A stretch of DNA of 64,000 nucleotides from Adenanthera pavonina (GCA_026686845.1 JAIVEN010000015.1:10707501-10771500), one strand, 5' to 3'. Counted from the first letter of the stretch, positions 11,435-24,256 are shown. Notes: generated by a model not told the origin, from the sequence alone. Made by a program: numbers and translations.

Positions 11435-14400
11435 TGTAACACCTTATGTTAGGGCCAATTTCCCATGTATTAGATCATTTTAGATGTCTTTCATCATGGA
11501 TTAGAGACTAAAATCATAATATGATAAAATCAGAATTTTACAAAATTCGGGGTACTGTTCATTTGACAAATTTTATTTTACCCGACGAATTTTGAAAATT
11601 CATAACTAAATCTAGAAAATTCATCTTGAGGTGATTCAAGTCTCTAAATTTATATTAAATTCATATCTACATGGGAAAAATATAAAACAGTAACATTATT
11701 GGGCCAATTTGTACAGTAATTTCGTGGACTGTTACTATTCATTAGGTCAATTTGCTATGTTCCAGTTTTCTGACCTCAACTTTGAAAAATTATATCTCCT
11801 TCTATTCTGTTCCAAACTATGAATAATCTACGTCATTTGAAAGCTCTACATGTATACTTAATGACATATTTTTATTATACATTTATTTCATCTACACAGG
11901 GCATAACTTTAACTTAAGTCATGAAGGGTCAGAATTTGACTCTTACTGGAACAGTTTTGGGAAAAACTCCATATCTCCTATTATATAGCTCCAATTAACT
12001 CCAAATCAGTGGAATATGAAACTTAAAACATATTCCTTTTCATGCATATAAACCACTGAATATTTGGAGCTTTGTACGATTTTATATAACCTTTTTATTT
12101 TTCCAGTATCTACTTTCAGATTTCAGTTTTCCCCCTTCTTGTCCTGCTCTAAACCCTGACTTCAAAAATTCATTATAATTCATACATTCATCCAATTTAT
12201 GTGTTCTTTAGCTCTATGAAAAGATTGTTCTGTCTAATTTAAGAGCATATATAACACTTGTACAATATACTCTGATTCAAATAGAGTTCCTTTGCTCAAA
12301 TCAATACTGGTCCTCTCAACCAAACTTATGCCATAACTTACATAATAAGCTTCATAACACATTTACATTGACATTTAGTGCTCCAATTTCATGCATAATA
12401 TCATAGAGGACTTAAAAGAATATATTCAAGGCATCAAACAGGATTTATCCCCTTTCATACGAATTTATACAAATTCCCAAAACATAACATCAAGACTTGC
12501 ATAATAATATCATTCATCATTCTCTTCCTCTTTTCCTTTAGCTCTTTGCCTCCCTTGGATTTCTTCCATAACTTGGACCTATCATGTTATTATTTGGGGT
12601 GATGAGATTTTGGAAATCCCAGTAGCTAGTCACATCTCAAACATTTACATTATCATGCATGCTATAAAACTTTCAAAACATCATAATAATCATTTTAAGG
12701 CATAAATCACCATATCGTTTATAAAAATTTCGGCATTATAACGGCATAGAAAATGGACATCCCGGGCACTATCCCTTTCATAAAATCAGCCAATACCAGT
12801 CTCAAACATCATTAAAAAAACAATATGGCAAGTCATCATTCACAATATAATATAGCAAGACAATATAATGTGAGAAAAAGTAACTATGCTACCTCATGAA
12901 ACTTTATGTCTTTCCTCTTTGATTCAACCATTTCAAGGACTTCCTTAAGCTTTCTCACACCCTAATGCATCACCAAATATCAAATAAATCAACTTGAACC
13001 AAGGGTTAGTTCATAAGAACTTCAAACTAATGGTTCCATGACTTTCTTCAATTCATGAAACTCTAATTCTTTAAAAATTCACCAAAAATTCATTTCTAAC
13101 TCAAAAATGATGAATTATACCTCTATTTCATGTAATTTTTCATGAGGAATCCAAATATGGTCTCAGAATGACCAAATTCCATTTCTAACTCGGTTACTGT
13201 TCATTCCGAATTATCTTCAAAAACCTAAAAATTTCACTTCCTTAATCTTAAACTTTTTCATGAAACCATCACTTGTTCCTAAGGTTTTCCACCATGAGGA
13301 ACTCATTTTTGGCATCAAAAACATGAAATTCCAACTCTAAGTGTGAACAGTAACTCATCCAAAATCAGGGAAATTCAAGAAAAATTGCTACACTTTGTTA
13401 TATAACAAACCACTTGCATATTCATGCTTTAAATGTGTAGTCTAGCATTTTCCCCATGATTTATGGTTTGTAAACTCATTTCCTTGCTAAATCATGTTTG
13501 AATGAAACCCTAAGAGGAAGAGGAAGAAAATATACTCCATGAACCATGCTTTAAACACCATGAACTACAAGCTTGGAGTAGTAGAAGACACTTACCAACT
13601 TGAGCTCTTGAACTTCCTCTTGAGTTTCCTCTTTTCCTTCTCTCTTTTCTCTCTTCTTCCTTGAGTTTTTCTTTTCTCGTTTGAGGCTGCAGAAGTCACG
13701 CGTGAAATGAAGTGGGAAATGAATACTTAAGTGGTTTAATTAAGTGGCTAATCACTTAATTAATTAAAGCCACTTTTGCTAATCATAATTACTTTTTCAC
13801 ATACTTCTTCAAGAAGTATTCCCATGAAATATAATATTAATTTATATCACATGGCTGCAGCAATCACGCAGGAGAGAGAGAGAAGTGCCCAAAAATTGCC
13901 TAATTTTCCTGATCCAGATATACCTCAATCCGGATATTTTTTAATCGTACCGATAAAATCGTCTTTATACTAATTTAGCATTTTTGGGATACAGGACTAT
14001 TCTAATTTTATTTTTATATTTCCATAATTATCCTGTACCAAATGGTATCTGTGTATGGCCCATATCCTGATCCGATTTCTTTTTAACCATCGGTAGGGCC
14101 CACAGTTTACTTTATCGGTTTACTGTTACTTTTGGACATTCGGCACTGATTATTTCTTTATTCTTGAACATTAACCCTTAGTGCCATATACCATTGGACT
14201 TCTCTCATCGAGGGCTTCATTTTGATAGTAATTTTTCATATTTACAAAATTACCCCTGACCCGAGGTTAAATTATAATTTCTGAAACTTTCGAGTTATTA
14301 GGTGTAATTTTCCCCAAGACTTTTCTATTTCATCCTCCACGTAAATTTTAAAGCTTTTAGGACATGGATGTCCTTTCCATAATTCTTTAGGGGCAAAAAT

Positions 14401-14531
14401 ATAATTTTCTCATTTTTCCATTCAACCGGGAAAAATGATCTCTTTATCCTTTTTCACGTAAAACGGTGTCTATCCGTTTTTGCATAATCCCTATACATTA
14501 TTACATATTTTAGTTTTCTTGGGATGTTACA
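11435..14531 (+). mobile_element. LTR-X copy 1 (probable solo LTR, 3.1 kb)
   Basis: Starts TGTAACACCTTATGTTAGG, ends CTTGGGATGTTACA, and is flanked by a perfect TGCGA duplication (11430-11434 and 14532-14536). It shares long segments with copies at 19997 and 43047 (reversed), including AATTTCGGCATTATAACGGC followed by GACATCCCGGG near 12727-12768, and CAGTAGCTAGTCACATC near 12620. No coding sequence and no second LTR. Long non-coding LTRs starting TGTAACACC are typical of Ty3/gypsy chromoviruses; that assignment is an inference. Confidence 0.85.
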
Positions 14532-14538
14532 TGCGACA

Positions 14539-15576
14539 CTTGATATAACAGGAAAAAACTATTTATCTTGGGTGTTAGATGCTGAAATTCACCTAGATGC
14601 CAAGGCTCTAGGAGAGGCAATTTTGTCTGGAAATGAGGCAACTAATCAAGATAAGGTCAAAGTAATGATTTTCCTTTGCCATCATTTGCATGAAGGACTG
14701 AAAGAGGAATATTTAACAGTAAAAAATTCACTTGAATTATGAAATAATCTGAAAGAAAGGTATGATTATAAAAAAAAAGGTAATTTTGCCGAGAGCTCGT
14801 TATGAATGGATGCATTTGCGTTTGGAAGATTTTAAAACTGTTAGTGATTATAATTCAGCAGTTTTTAAAATAAGTTATCAATTGAAATTATGTGGTGAAA
14901 AAATATCTGATGAGGACTTAATGAAAAAAACCTTTTCAACTTTTCATGCCTCAAATGTGCTCCTGCGGCAGCAATATCATGAAACAGGTTTTAAAAAGTA
15001 TTTTGAATAAATCTCACGTCTTCTTGTGGCTGAACAAAATAACAAGTTTTTAATGAAAAATTATGAGATTCGTCCCACAGGATTTACTTCATTTCCTAAA
15101 GCGAATGTGACAATGCATAACAATTACCATGGTCATGGTCGCGGTCGTAGTCATAATTGTGGCCGTGGACGTGATCGTGGTAGGGCCGTAATAATTACCA
15201 TTTTTGTAGTGGTGGTGATAACAATTATAATTCAAATGACCACCAACAGAAGAAAAATAATGAAGGGCAAAGAAAGGACAAAAGTGGTCCAAATAACTCT
15301 CTAAAAGCCATAGAAAATGAATGTTTTAGATGTGGTATGAAGGGGTATTGGTCGCGTACCTATCGTATATCTGAGCATCTAGTAAAACTTTATCAATCCT
15401 CCATCAAAAAGAAAGAGAAAAATGTGGAAACAAATTTGACTTATCAAAATGATGATGTTGAGGCAAATTTTGTATATAAGGATGCTGATCTTAATTGCCT
15501 TGATGGATCTGTTGATATTAATGGCATTGATGTGACATATTTGGAAGTAGCCGACTTCTTTGAAAATCATGATTAG
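14539..15576 (+). pseudogene. copia-2 gag, main part
   Basis: Continues the gag begun at 8118 with UBN2-type sequence (DITGKNYLSWVLDAEIHL, ILSGNEATNQDKVKVMIFL, ARYEWMHLRLEDFKTVSDYN). Stops and frameshifts at about 14740, 15007 and 15305 break it. A zinc knuckle follows in CFRCGMKGYW: the two leading Cys remain, but the His and final Cys are replaced by Tyr, so it would not bind zinc. The segment ends ...ADFFENHD at 15573-15576. A His/Gly/Arg-rich tract (about 15120-15190) precedes the knuckle, as in many copia gags. Confidence 0.85.
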
Positions 15577-18500
15577 AGAAGTGGAGAATGAAAAATAATC
15601 AGAATGTTTGTATTTATATCTTTTATGGTTTTCTCTTTGCGTATTTTCTTTATAATAAGGGTTATATTACTCATTATATAATTTTCTTATTTTATCATGT
15701 ATTTTATTTCTTCTAATTATGTCTCATGATGTATTTTCTTTCTTTTAATAAAGAAAATGGATATTTCTCATCATTTGGTTTGACACAATAATGAAGATAT
15801 ATGCCTTGCGAATAGTGCTATAATGCATACAATACTCAAAGGTAAAAAATATTTTTATCATTTAACAATAAATGATGCAAGTGTCAATACTATAGCGGAT
15901 AATTCAAAATTAATTGATGGCTTTGGAAGAGCAATTATAATCACTACTAGAAAAATGGCATTTAGTGAGGGACAAATCCCTAGCTAAATGCCATTTTTCC
16001 CTCACTAAATTGAAAATAGCAAGGGATTTTATCCATCGCTAATTTGATCGCTAAAAATGGCGTTGCTAATTTTAACAAGGAATGAGTTGATTCCCTCACT
16101 AAATTAGCGAGAAATTTAATCCCTCTCTAAATTTAGCGAGGAACTCATTCCTCGCTAAACTATAAAAAATTCAAAATTGACATGTCACCACTAAGACTAC
16201 GCCACGTCACATCATTGCCATGTCACCCGCCACCCATGCCACATAACTGCCACACCACCGCCACATCACCGTGATTGCGACACGTCACTGTCATATCATA
16301 TAATGATTTCAATATGCATTTACTTAGGTTCGAACTTGTGACCTCCTGCTCCTAGTGCCTTTATATTCAGACTTTTTCCAGTTGAACTGTAATGTATTTG
16401 CAGTCTTTATATGAAATATTAAATATATATTATTTATTTACACACTAATACACATATATTTATAAATTAATATATTGTTAAAAAATAAAAATATATTATA
16501 ATTTTAGTTATTAATATCATAAAATATTTTATATTTTGAATTTTGTAATAAATGAATTTTCATTTTCATTTTTTGCCAACAAGTTATAAAAATTAATCTA
16601 ACTATTTTTATTAATTTAAAATAATCAACTGATAAAAATAATTTTATAACATAATTATTAAAAAAATTTAATTCATTAAAATTAAATTTTTAATAAAATA
16701 ATTTTAATCTATTAAAATTAATTTTAAAAAATTTAGCGAGGGACAATTCCCTCGCTATTCATAATTATTTTGTGAGCAATAAAAAATTTCTCACTAATTC
16801 CTCACTAATTTAGCGAGGGAAAGGATATTCCTCGCTAATTCCCTCGCTAAATTTAATTCGTCGCTAATTTCTCTCTATTTAGATCATTTAGCGAGGGATG
16901 AGTGATCCCTTGCTAAATTCCCTTGCTAAATTACATTTTTCTAGTAGTGAATATTATCCGGTGGGACGAAATTTGTCATAGAAAATGCATTGTTCTCTAC
17001 TAAGTCTTGAAGAAATTTATTAAGTTTTAAAGATATCTGTTGAAATGGATATCATATTGAGACTACAAATGAGACAAATATTAAATATCTACATATTACA
17101 GTTATTATATATGGAAAGAAGCATGTTTTGGAAAAATTACCTGCTTTATCATCTGGTTTGTAATATACATATATTAGTACAATTAAAACAAATGTTACAT
17201 TAAACTAGAAGTTTACTGATAGAAATACTTTTATTATTTAGCATGATTGGTTAGGTCATCCCGGATAAACTATGATGTGAAAAATTATTAAAAATTTACA
17301 AAGACATCTATTAAAGAACAGAAGATTCTTCAGTTTAAAGATTTTTCATGTGCTGCATGTTCTCAAGGTAAATTAATTATAAGGCCATCACTAACTAAGG
17401 TTAGGGTTGAATCCCCTGCATTTCTTGAATGTATTCAAGGGGATATATGTGGGCATATCTATCTATCATGTGGATCATTTAGATATTTTATGATTTTAAT
17501 AGATGCACCTACAAGGTGGCCACATGTGTGTTTATTATTAACTCGTAATTTATGATTTGCTAGATTACTTGCTTAAATAATTCGATTAAGAGCATAGTTT
17601 CTAGATTATGCAATCAAGACAATTCGTCTTGATAATGCTAGTGATTCTGCATCACAGGCTTTTAATGACTATTGCATGTCAACTGGAATAACAATAGAAA
17701 AATATGTTGCATATGTGCATATTCAAAATGGTTTAGCATAATCATTTATTAAACACCTCCAATTAATTGCTAAACCAATGCTTATGAGAACAAGGCTTCC
17801 CATTTCAGCATGGGGAGCAATTTTACATGCAGCAACACTCATTCACATCAGACTAACGAGTTATCATAAATTCTCCCTATTACAATTGGCTTTTGGTCAT
17901 GAGCCGATTGTTCCTCATCTTAGAATTTTTGAATGTGCAATATATGTTACTATTGCTCCACCACAACGTTCTAAGATGGATCCTCAAAGAAGGTTGGGAA
18001 TATATGTTGGTTATAAGTCTCCTTCCATAATAAAGTATATTAAACCATTAACTGGAATTTTATTTGTGGCATGATTTGCCGATTGTCATTTTGATGAAAC
18101 AATTTTCCTAACATTAGGGGGATATAACCAACAGCTGGAAAAAGAAATTACTTGGAATGCTTCATCATTATCACACTTAGACCCTCGAACAAAACAATGT
18201 GAATTAGAAGTGTGAAAAATAATTCATTTGCAGAATATTGTCAAATGCATTTATTGACCTAAAGAGAATTACTAAATCTTACATTTCAGCTGAAAATGCT
18301 CTAATTCGAATTGATATTCTAGTAGAACAATTAGGTAGTGCAAATAAATCCAAACCACACTTGAAACGTGATAGATCGATCAGTTCCAAAGATAAAAATC
18401 CTAGAAAAAGGAAAGCAGCAAATAATCAAAATGGTTCAGTCGAGGAGGTTGATACTCTTGTAGAGGCCCAAGACATAACTAATTAAATGACTCCATAAGT

Positions 18501-19996
18501 GGTCCAGGTACCTGAAAATAATGAAGAGATATCGATAAGTTATGTCTCCATAGGAAAAAGATGGAATCAAAAAGATACAGTTGTCAACAACATATTTTCA
18601 TATAATGTTGCTGTTGAGATAATAAATCAAAATAAGGATTTTGAACAAAAATCTATTGAAGAATGTAGACACAGAAATGATTGGTCAAAATGGAAAGAGA
18701 CAATTCAAGCTAAATTAAATTCACTTTCAAAGCGTGAAGTTTTCGAACCTGTACTTCAAACACCCTAAGGTGTAGAACCAGTTGGATATAGATGGATATT
18801 TGTGAGAAAACAAAATGAGAAAAATGAAGTTGTTAGATAAAAAACATGACTTGTAGTTTAAGGATTTTCACAAAGATATAGTATTGATTATGAAGAGATT
18901 TATTCTCCTGTGGTAGATGCAATCACTTTACGATATCTAATTAGCCTGGTAGTATATAAAAAACTTGATATGCATTTGATGGATGTTGTTACTACCTATT
19001 TTTATGGTTCTTTAGATACTAAAATTTATATGAAAATCCTTGAAGGATTTAAGATGCTAGAAGCATGTATAGATTCTTGAGAAAATTATGCAATTCGTTT
19101 GCATAAATCCTTATATGAGTTGAAACAATCAAAACAAATGTGGTATAATCACCTCAGTGAATATTTGCTAGAGCAAGGTTACAAAAATCATGTAATTTAT
19201 TCTTATGTCTTTATCAAAGGAAATGGATCAAAATTTGTTATAATTGTTGTATATGTTAATAATTCAAATATCATTGAAACTCCTGAAGAGCTTCAAAAAG
19301 CAATTGATTGTTTGAAGAGGGAATTTGAAGTGAAAGATCTTGGAAAAACAAAATTTTGTCTCGGTTTACAAATTGAACATTTGACAAATGGAATTTTTCT
19401 TCATCAATCATCTTATATTGAAAAAATTTTAAAGCGATTTTACATGGATAAAGCATATCCATTAACTACCCTAATGGTTATAAGATCGCTTGATGTAAAT
19501 AAAGATTATTTTCGTCCCTGAGAAAATGAAGAAGAACTCATTTGTCCTAAAGTACCATATCTTGGTGTTATATGTGCATTAATGTATCTTACTAACTTAA
19601 TACGATCTGATATTGCATTTGCTGTAAATTTATTGACAAGATTTAGTTCTCCAATAAGAAGACATTGATTAGTAAGGGACTATTGCATCAATGGAGTTAA
19701 ACACATATTTTGATATCTCAAAGAGACTATTGACATGGGGTTATTTTATTCAATTGAATCTGGATCACAATTGATTGGTTATGCAAATGTAAGGTATTTA
19801 TCTTATCCACACAAAGCTTAGTCTCAAACAGTATACTTATTTACATATGAAAGCATAGCTATATCTTGGCGCTAAGCAAAACTAACTTTAGTGGCTACCT
19901 TATCAAATCATGTAGAGATTATTGCAGTGCAAGAAGCAAGTCGAGAATATGTTTGGTTAAAGTCAATAATCCAGCATATTCTAAGGATGTGTGGTC
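15577..19996 (+). pseudogene. copia-2 pol (protease to RNase H), split by CACTA
   Basis: Decayed pol. A protease-like start (about 15760-15940) precedes the CACTA element. After it come degenerate integrase segments (DFSCAACSQGKL near 17350, GDICGHI near 17440, TIRLDNASD near 17625, and LMRTRLPISAWGAILHAATLIH at 17778). RT follows (GYRWIFVRKQN at 18785, LYELKQSKQMWYNHL at about 19110). The active-site box is YVNN instead of YVDD (about 19250), so both catalytic Asp are gone. RNase H-like sequence (VEIIAVQEASREYVWLKS) ends at an LTR-X insertion. More than ten stops and several frameshifts are present. Confidence 0.85.
15942..16949. mobile_element. non-autonomous CACTA transposon, 1008 bp
   Basis: Termini CACTACTAGAAAAATG and CATTTTTCTAGTAGTG form a perfect 16-bp inverted repeat starting CACTA, flanked by a 3-bp duplication AAT (15939-15941 and 16950-16952), the CACTA (En/Spm-type) signature. 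Both ends carry many copies in both orientations of TTAGCGAGGGA/TCCCTCGCTAA (15960-16160 and 16730-16940), the subterminal repeats such elements use for transposase binding. The AT-rich core has no coding sequence, so it depends on an autonomous relative. Confidence 0.93.
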
Positions 19997-22928
19997 TGTA
20001 ACATCTTACTTTTATCTATATTTTCTCATATATTATAGTATGGACAATATCCAATTAGCTCATATTAAGAGCTTGAACCATTAATAGAACCAAAATATTT
20101 AAATAAAAAAAACGTGGTACTATTTATTTGGTTCTCAAGTTTTCTGGACTAACTTTGAAAAATCATAACTTAATCCAGAAAAATCGTATCAATGTAGTTC
20201 AAGTCTTTAAATGAAGCTAGAAACATGATATAGAAGATAAAAATATGAAAATTTCATTTAACCTGACCAATTAGTACAGCTTATTACTCAAACTTATACT
20301 GTACAAATGGTCATTTCTCTCTTTTCTAGGATTTTGGCCATAACTTTGAAAATTCATATCTAAATCTATACTGAGCCAAATCATGAATTCTATATGCCAT
20401 TGGAAATATATATATGTCTACTTATCTTCATATTTTTATTATACATTTATTTTGTCTATACAAGGCACAACATCAATTTGAATCACTAGGAATCAGAATA
20501 TCACTTTTTCTGGAACAGTCTTGGGAAAACTTGTATATCTCTCATTGTATAGCTCCAATTGAACTCAAACCAGTGGCATATTAACCTCAAAATATAAATA
20601 TTTTCATATTGTAACCCACTGAATTTTTGGAGCTCTGTACTATTTTATATCAGTTTTCAAAGAGAAGTAATATATTTAGTGAAATTCGCAGCATTCACAT
20701 CACTGTCCAGCTTTGACCCTTAACTTCAAAAATATACTATAAATTGTACACATATCCAAATTGAGTGTTCTTTAGCTCATTAGAACACTTATTCTCTCTA
20801 ATTACAGAGCATATATAACACTTGACTTAATTTCCCTGTTTAAGTCAAACAGTGTTGACTTTACTTTCATGGCCACAAAATGAACTTCTAGCAATATAAC
20901 ATGGCAAACAAGACTTCATAACAAGCTCTCATGATCATTTCATGTTTCAAATCCATGCCAAACATTTCATAATACTCATAAGGACATAATAGCACAAGGA
21001 TACAGATCCATATGCATATACATAATTTTTATACATTATTTCAAAATATGGAATCATAACTTGAAATTATCATCAAGCATCATTCTCTCCTTCATTCTCT
21101 TTGGCTCCTTGATCTCCTTGACATTGCTTGTGCCTATCATTTGGGATACTTGAGGGGATGAGATTGGGGGCAATCTCAGTAGCAAGTTACATTTCATGTT
21201 ATTATGTCAATCATGTTAAATAACTCACATTTGATTACATCTAATCATATCAATCATATTTAAACAATAAATTGCCACATTAGTCATAAAAATTTCGGCA
21301 GCATAACGGATTAGAAAATGGACATCCCGGGGAATAAAACCCCTCATTTTACAGCCAAGACCAATCAAAGAAATCACAATTTCAATATGGCAACACAATT
21401 TAATCATAGAAAGACAATGAAAAAACATAAAGCAAGAATATGAAACTTAGCTACCTTTGGTGCTTCCATTTGGCTTTCCTCTTTAAACCAAAGCTTCCTC
21501 TAGTTTTACCAAGCTTCCTCAAGTTCCTAAACATCATTTAACACATGCTCAAGCCATTGATTTCATGGCTAATCACAAAAAGCTCCCATAAAACTCTTGA
21601 AACCCTTAAATTCCCAAACTCTTTATCTTAAGCTCTATCTTTGAGCCAATACTTGTCTTTAAGGTTTTTCATCATGGGGAACTCATTTTTGCCATCAAAT
21701 TAATGAAATTCCAAATCCTTCCATCATATTAAATTGACCAAAATCAAGGGTTTAGGAGGAAGAATGGAATTTTTTCAAAAATTGCTTCATAACCTTCCAA
21801 AACTTATTTCTTTCACTATATCTCATACTTTCTCTAAACTTTATTGCATAAAACCACTTCCTTTCTTAAATCCATATCCAAACAGAAACTAAACAGCAAT
21901 TGGGAAGGAGGAAAACTCAAAGAAATAGCCATAAACTACTTAGGAACTTGAAGGAAAATCACTTAGAATTAAAAGGAGAATTCTTGCCTTTTTCTTGAAT
22001 TTTTTTCTTCTTCTTTTCTTTATTCCTTTTCTCCCTCTCGTTTTCTCCTTCTCCTTTGGTGTTTGCAGCTGCCTCACCTTCCTTTCTTTATGCTAGAGTC
22101 GGTCAAAAAGGGAGGGTATAAATAAAGAATGAGAATTCACCAATTGATGCCATGTGTCCATGGTTGAATCTTGATGGAAAAGTTAAGAAAATGTGAGGAA
22201 ATATTAAAGTAATCTTAATATCCCCATGTGCAGCTTAGGTCACGAAATTGAGCAGCATTTTTGTCCATAAATTTCAGATTTTTACTTATCCAGATATATC
22301 CCGGACCGGTCTGGACAATTAAAGCTACTTTAGCAGTATATTTTACTATTATTGGGATACTAATTATAATCATAAAATTACCATAATATAATTATCCCAA
22401 TTGGTCCAAATATAAGACCCACACATTTTTCTTGAATGAATAATGCTTCTTTCTGCAGTCCAGACTGACATTTATCGGGTAAGACATTAATATTAAATTA
22501 TAAATACCCAATAAATATTATTTTGATCTTAATAAATTCCATACTATATTCCAATGGTCTAAGTTCATTGAGAGATTCATTTTGACTATAATTTTTCATA
22601 TTTACAAAAATACCCTTAACCCGAGACATTTTTATAATTTTTAAAACTTCTGGGTCATTAGGTGTACTTTTCACCAAAATTCATAAAATTTAATTCATTC
22701 CCCAATGCGTCCACCGCCTTCCTTCCTTTCTTTCTTTTCATTTCTTTTTTTTTCATTTTTTTTTTCTTCCAGAATAAAATAGTTATTTTCTCATTTTTTC
22801 CTTCTATCGAGATAATTATCTTCTTTGTCTTATATTATACAAAATGGTGTATATCCATTTTTACAAATTCCTTATAGATTTTAAAATATTGGGCCTTAAA
22901 CATTTAAGAGAAATTTTAGGATATTACA
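19997..22928 (+). mobile_element. LTR-X copy 2 (probable solo LTR, 2.9 kb)
   Basis: Starts TGTAACATCTTAC, ends GGATATTACA, and lies between TGGTC (19992-19996) and TGATC (22929-22933), a 5-bp duplication with one mismatch. Removing it rejoins the copia-2 frame (...RMCGL then LLEKKIPTILYEDG). It shares AATTTCGGCAGCATAACGG and GACATCCCGGGG (near 21290-21332) with copies 1 and 3 but is more diverged from them than they are from each other, which suggests an older insertion. No coding sequence is supported. Confidence 0.82.
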
Positions 22929-22933
22929 TGATC

Positions 22934-23262
22934 TACTTCTTGAGAAAAAGATTCCAACAATATTATATGAAGATGGTAAAATATGTATAATTCAGTTAAA
23001 ATGAGGATATATAAAAGGAGATAAAACAAAGCATATCTCACCAAAAAAAATTTTCACTCATGATCTTCTAAAGAGGGGTGACATAGATATTCTACAAATT
23101 CGTTCATGTGATAATCTTGCAGATTTGTTTACCAAGACACTACTAACTACAACATTTGAGAAGTTGGTACATGGAATTAGGATGTCGACTCTGATGTTAA
23201 TATCAGAGGGAGCAAATGCTATGCTGTACTCTTTTTCCTTTTCCAAGTTTTTGTCCCACTAG
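22934..23262 (+). pseudogene. copia-2 RNase H / pol C-terminus
   Basis: Terminal pol segment after LTR-X. It shows YEDGKICI, the HISPKIF motif, LQIRSCDNLADLFTKTL and FEKLVHGIRM, the standard copia C-terminus, with one in-frame stop early on. It ends shortly before the polypurine-like AAGGGGGAGTAT that precedes the 3' LTR at 23403. Confidence 0.85.
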
Positions 23263-23402
23263 ATTTTTTTTATAAGATTTTTAATGAAGTAGCTTCAATA
23301 TTGTATACTCTTTTTCCTTTACTAGGTTTTTATCCCACTAGGTTTTTTCTAGTAAGGTTTTAATGAAACACACTTTTGTTATGGTCATCCAAGGGGGAGT
23401 AT

Positions 23403-23779
23403 TGTAGATATTATGATAATTGTGTGGATACCCATAACCCCCAACTATTGATATCCTTCACCTTTAATATCTTAAACTTCGTAACCTCCTTAAGATTAAT
23501 GTCCTACACTCTATAATCTTTATGAGGTTTTTTATAGTTAATACACTGTAACATATAAATGTATAATATTATGCTATTATATTCTTATTTATGTTTTTGC
23601 AACCCTTATGTGAGTCTTTAATTGTTTGAGACCAATAAATAAAGGACATGTACCTTGTGTTTACACACTTGAAGAGATATTATGAAAAACTCTATTTTAT
23701 CTCTTCCATATCTCTTCTTTTATTCATCTTCTTGCTTTTCTTTATTTTTATAACAAATTCTTAATTATGATAAAACAAA
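23403..23779 (+). repeat. copia-2 3' LTR (right end approximate)
   Basis: Follows the purine tract AAGGGGGAGTAT. Begins TGTAGATATTATGATAATTG and aligns with the 5' LTR at 7063. The last 20-30 bp (AATTCTTAATTATGATAAAACA) are too diverged to place the CA end with certainty; 23760-23779 is the possible range. Confidence 0.78.
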
Positions 23780-24250
23780 TCTATAAAAGAGAAACAAAAG
23801 GAGAGTTGAGATGCAACGAATCTTACTCAAGTGAATCCTATCTCTTTATCTTGTACTAAAAATGAAAAAGCCCAAATGACCAATCTGAGAGCACGGTATC
23901 CTTTGTTTTGCGTTATACGTTCACATAATTTAGTAGGATTAATTTAACATTAAAATGCAGGAACCATCAATCAATATCAATATAAACAGAAGCCCCACCT
24001 AATTAATTCAACACAGCAGGGGAAAAAAAAGTAGCCACTTGTTGTTTAGGGACTAATTCATGTTGATTATCCCTAACAAATAAGGATAAACAGAAACTGA
24101 ATACTGAATTGACGCTGGGACAAGGCGAAAAATACGGGCTTTATAAGAGATATAAGCCCATCCTATAATATGACAATATATTATAAGAGATAAGCCCATC
24201 CTATATATAATATAACAATTAGCAAACTCATCAGTAACGACTCTGAAGAT

Positions 24251-24256
24251 TTTATT
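24251..24256 (-). terminator. possible polyadenylation signal of gene B
   Basis: Minus-strand AATAAA lies about 107 bp beyond the gene B stop codon. The hexamer and the distance fit a plant poly(A) signal. The region is AT-rich, so a chance match is possible. Confidence 0.35.

Larger units (their letters stand above)
8156..14538 (+). mobile_element. LTR-Y copy 1 (probable solo LTR), interrupted by LTR-X
   Basis: Starts TGTGAACACCCCATTTTG and ends GGGTGCGACA, and is flanked by a perfect 5-bp duplication CTTGA (8151-8155 and 14539-14543). An LTR-X (11435-14531) with its own TGCGA duplication sits just before the last two bases. Net length is about 3.28 kb. Internal order matches copies 2 and 3: AT-rich start, a purine-rich block (8616-9330), GT-rich middle, a GTACGTAGGC-type conserved segment (10925-11010), and a hairpin CCGTTC..GGACGG with TGCCTAACA..CTTCCCC near 11219-11265. 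No transposon protein is encoded and no second LTR is found, hence solo LTR. A Ty3/gypsy origin is inferred from size and ends only. Confidence 0.82.
7063..23779 (+). mobile_element. Ty1/copia retrotransposon copia-2, heavily nested
   Basis: A second copia element, recognised by two similar LTRs (7063-7461 and 23403 to about 23779) and, between them, gag, integrase, RT and RNase H remnants in the right order. Its 16.7-kb span is mostly later insertions: LTR-Y at 8156-14538 (with LTR-X inside), CACTA at 15942-16949 and LTR-X at 19997-22928. Removing these and one copy of each target duplication leaves about 6.4 kb. The right edge is uncertain because the 3' LTR end has diverged. TCTAT before the 5' LTR (7058-7062) recurs at 23780-23784 and is a candidate target duplication. 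Every coding segment is broken, so this is an old copy. Confidence 0.85.

Noticed and set aside
11244..11483. Frames covering the conserved LTR-Y 3' region (also 34073-34307 and 42399-42805)
   Set aside because: These reflect conserved LTR sequence, not a protein: indels among copies shift the frame, and part of 42404-42805 is LINE endonuclease joined by chance to the LTR.
11435..14531. LTR-X as a DNA transposon, because TGTAACA...TGTTACA are inverted ends
   Set aside because: A 7-bp TG...CA inverted end with 5-bp duplication is what an LTR gives, the unit has no longer inverted repeat, and it has no transposase. The alternative is kept open in the findings.
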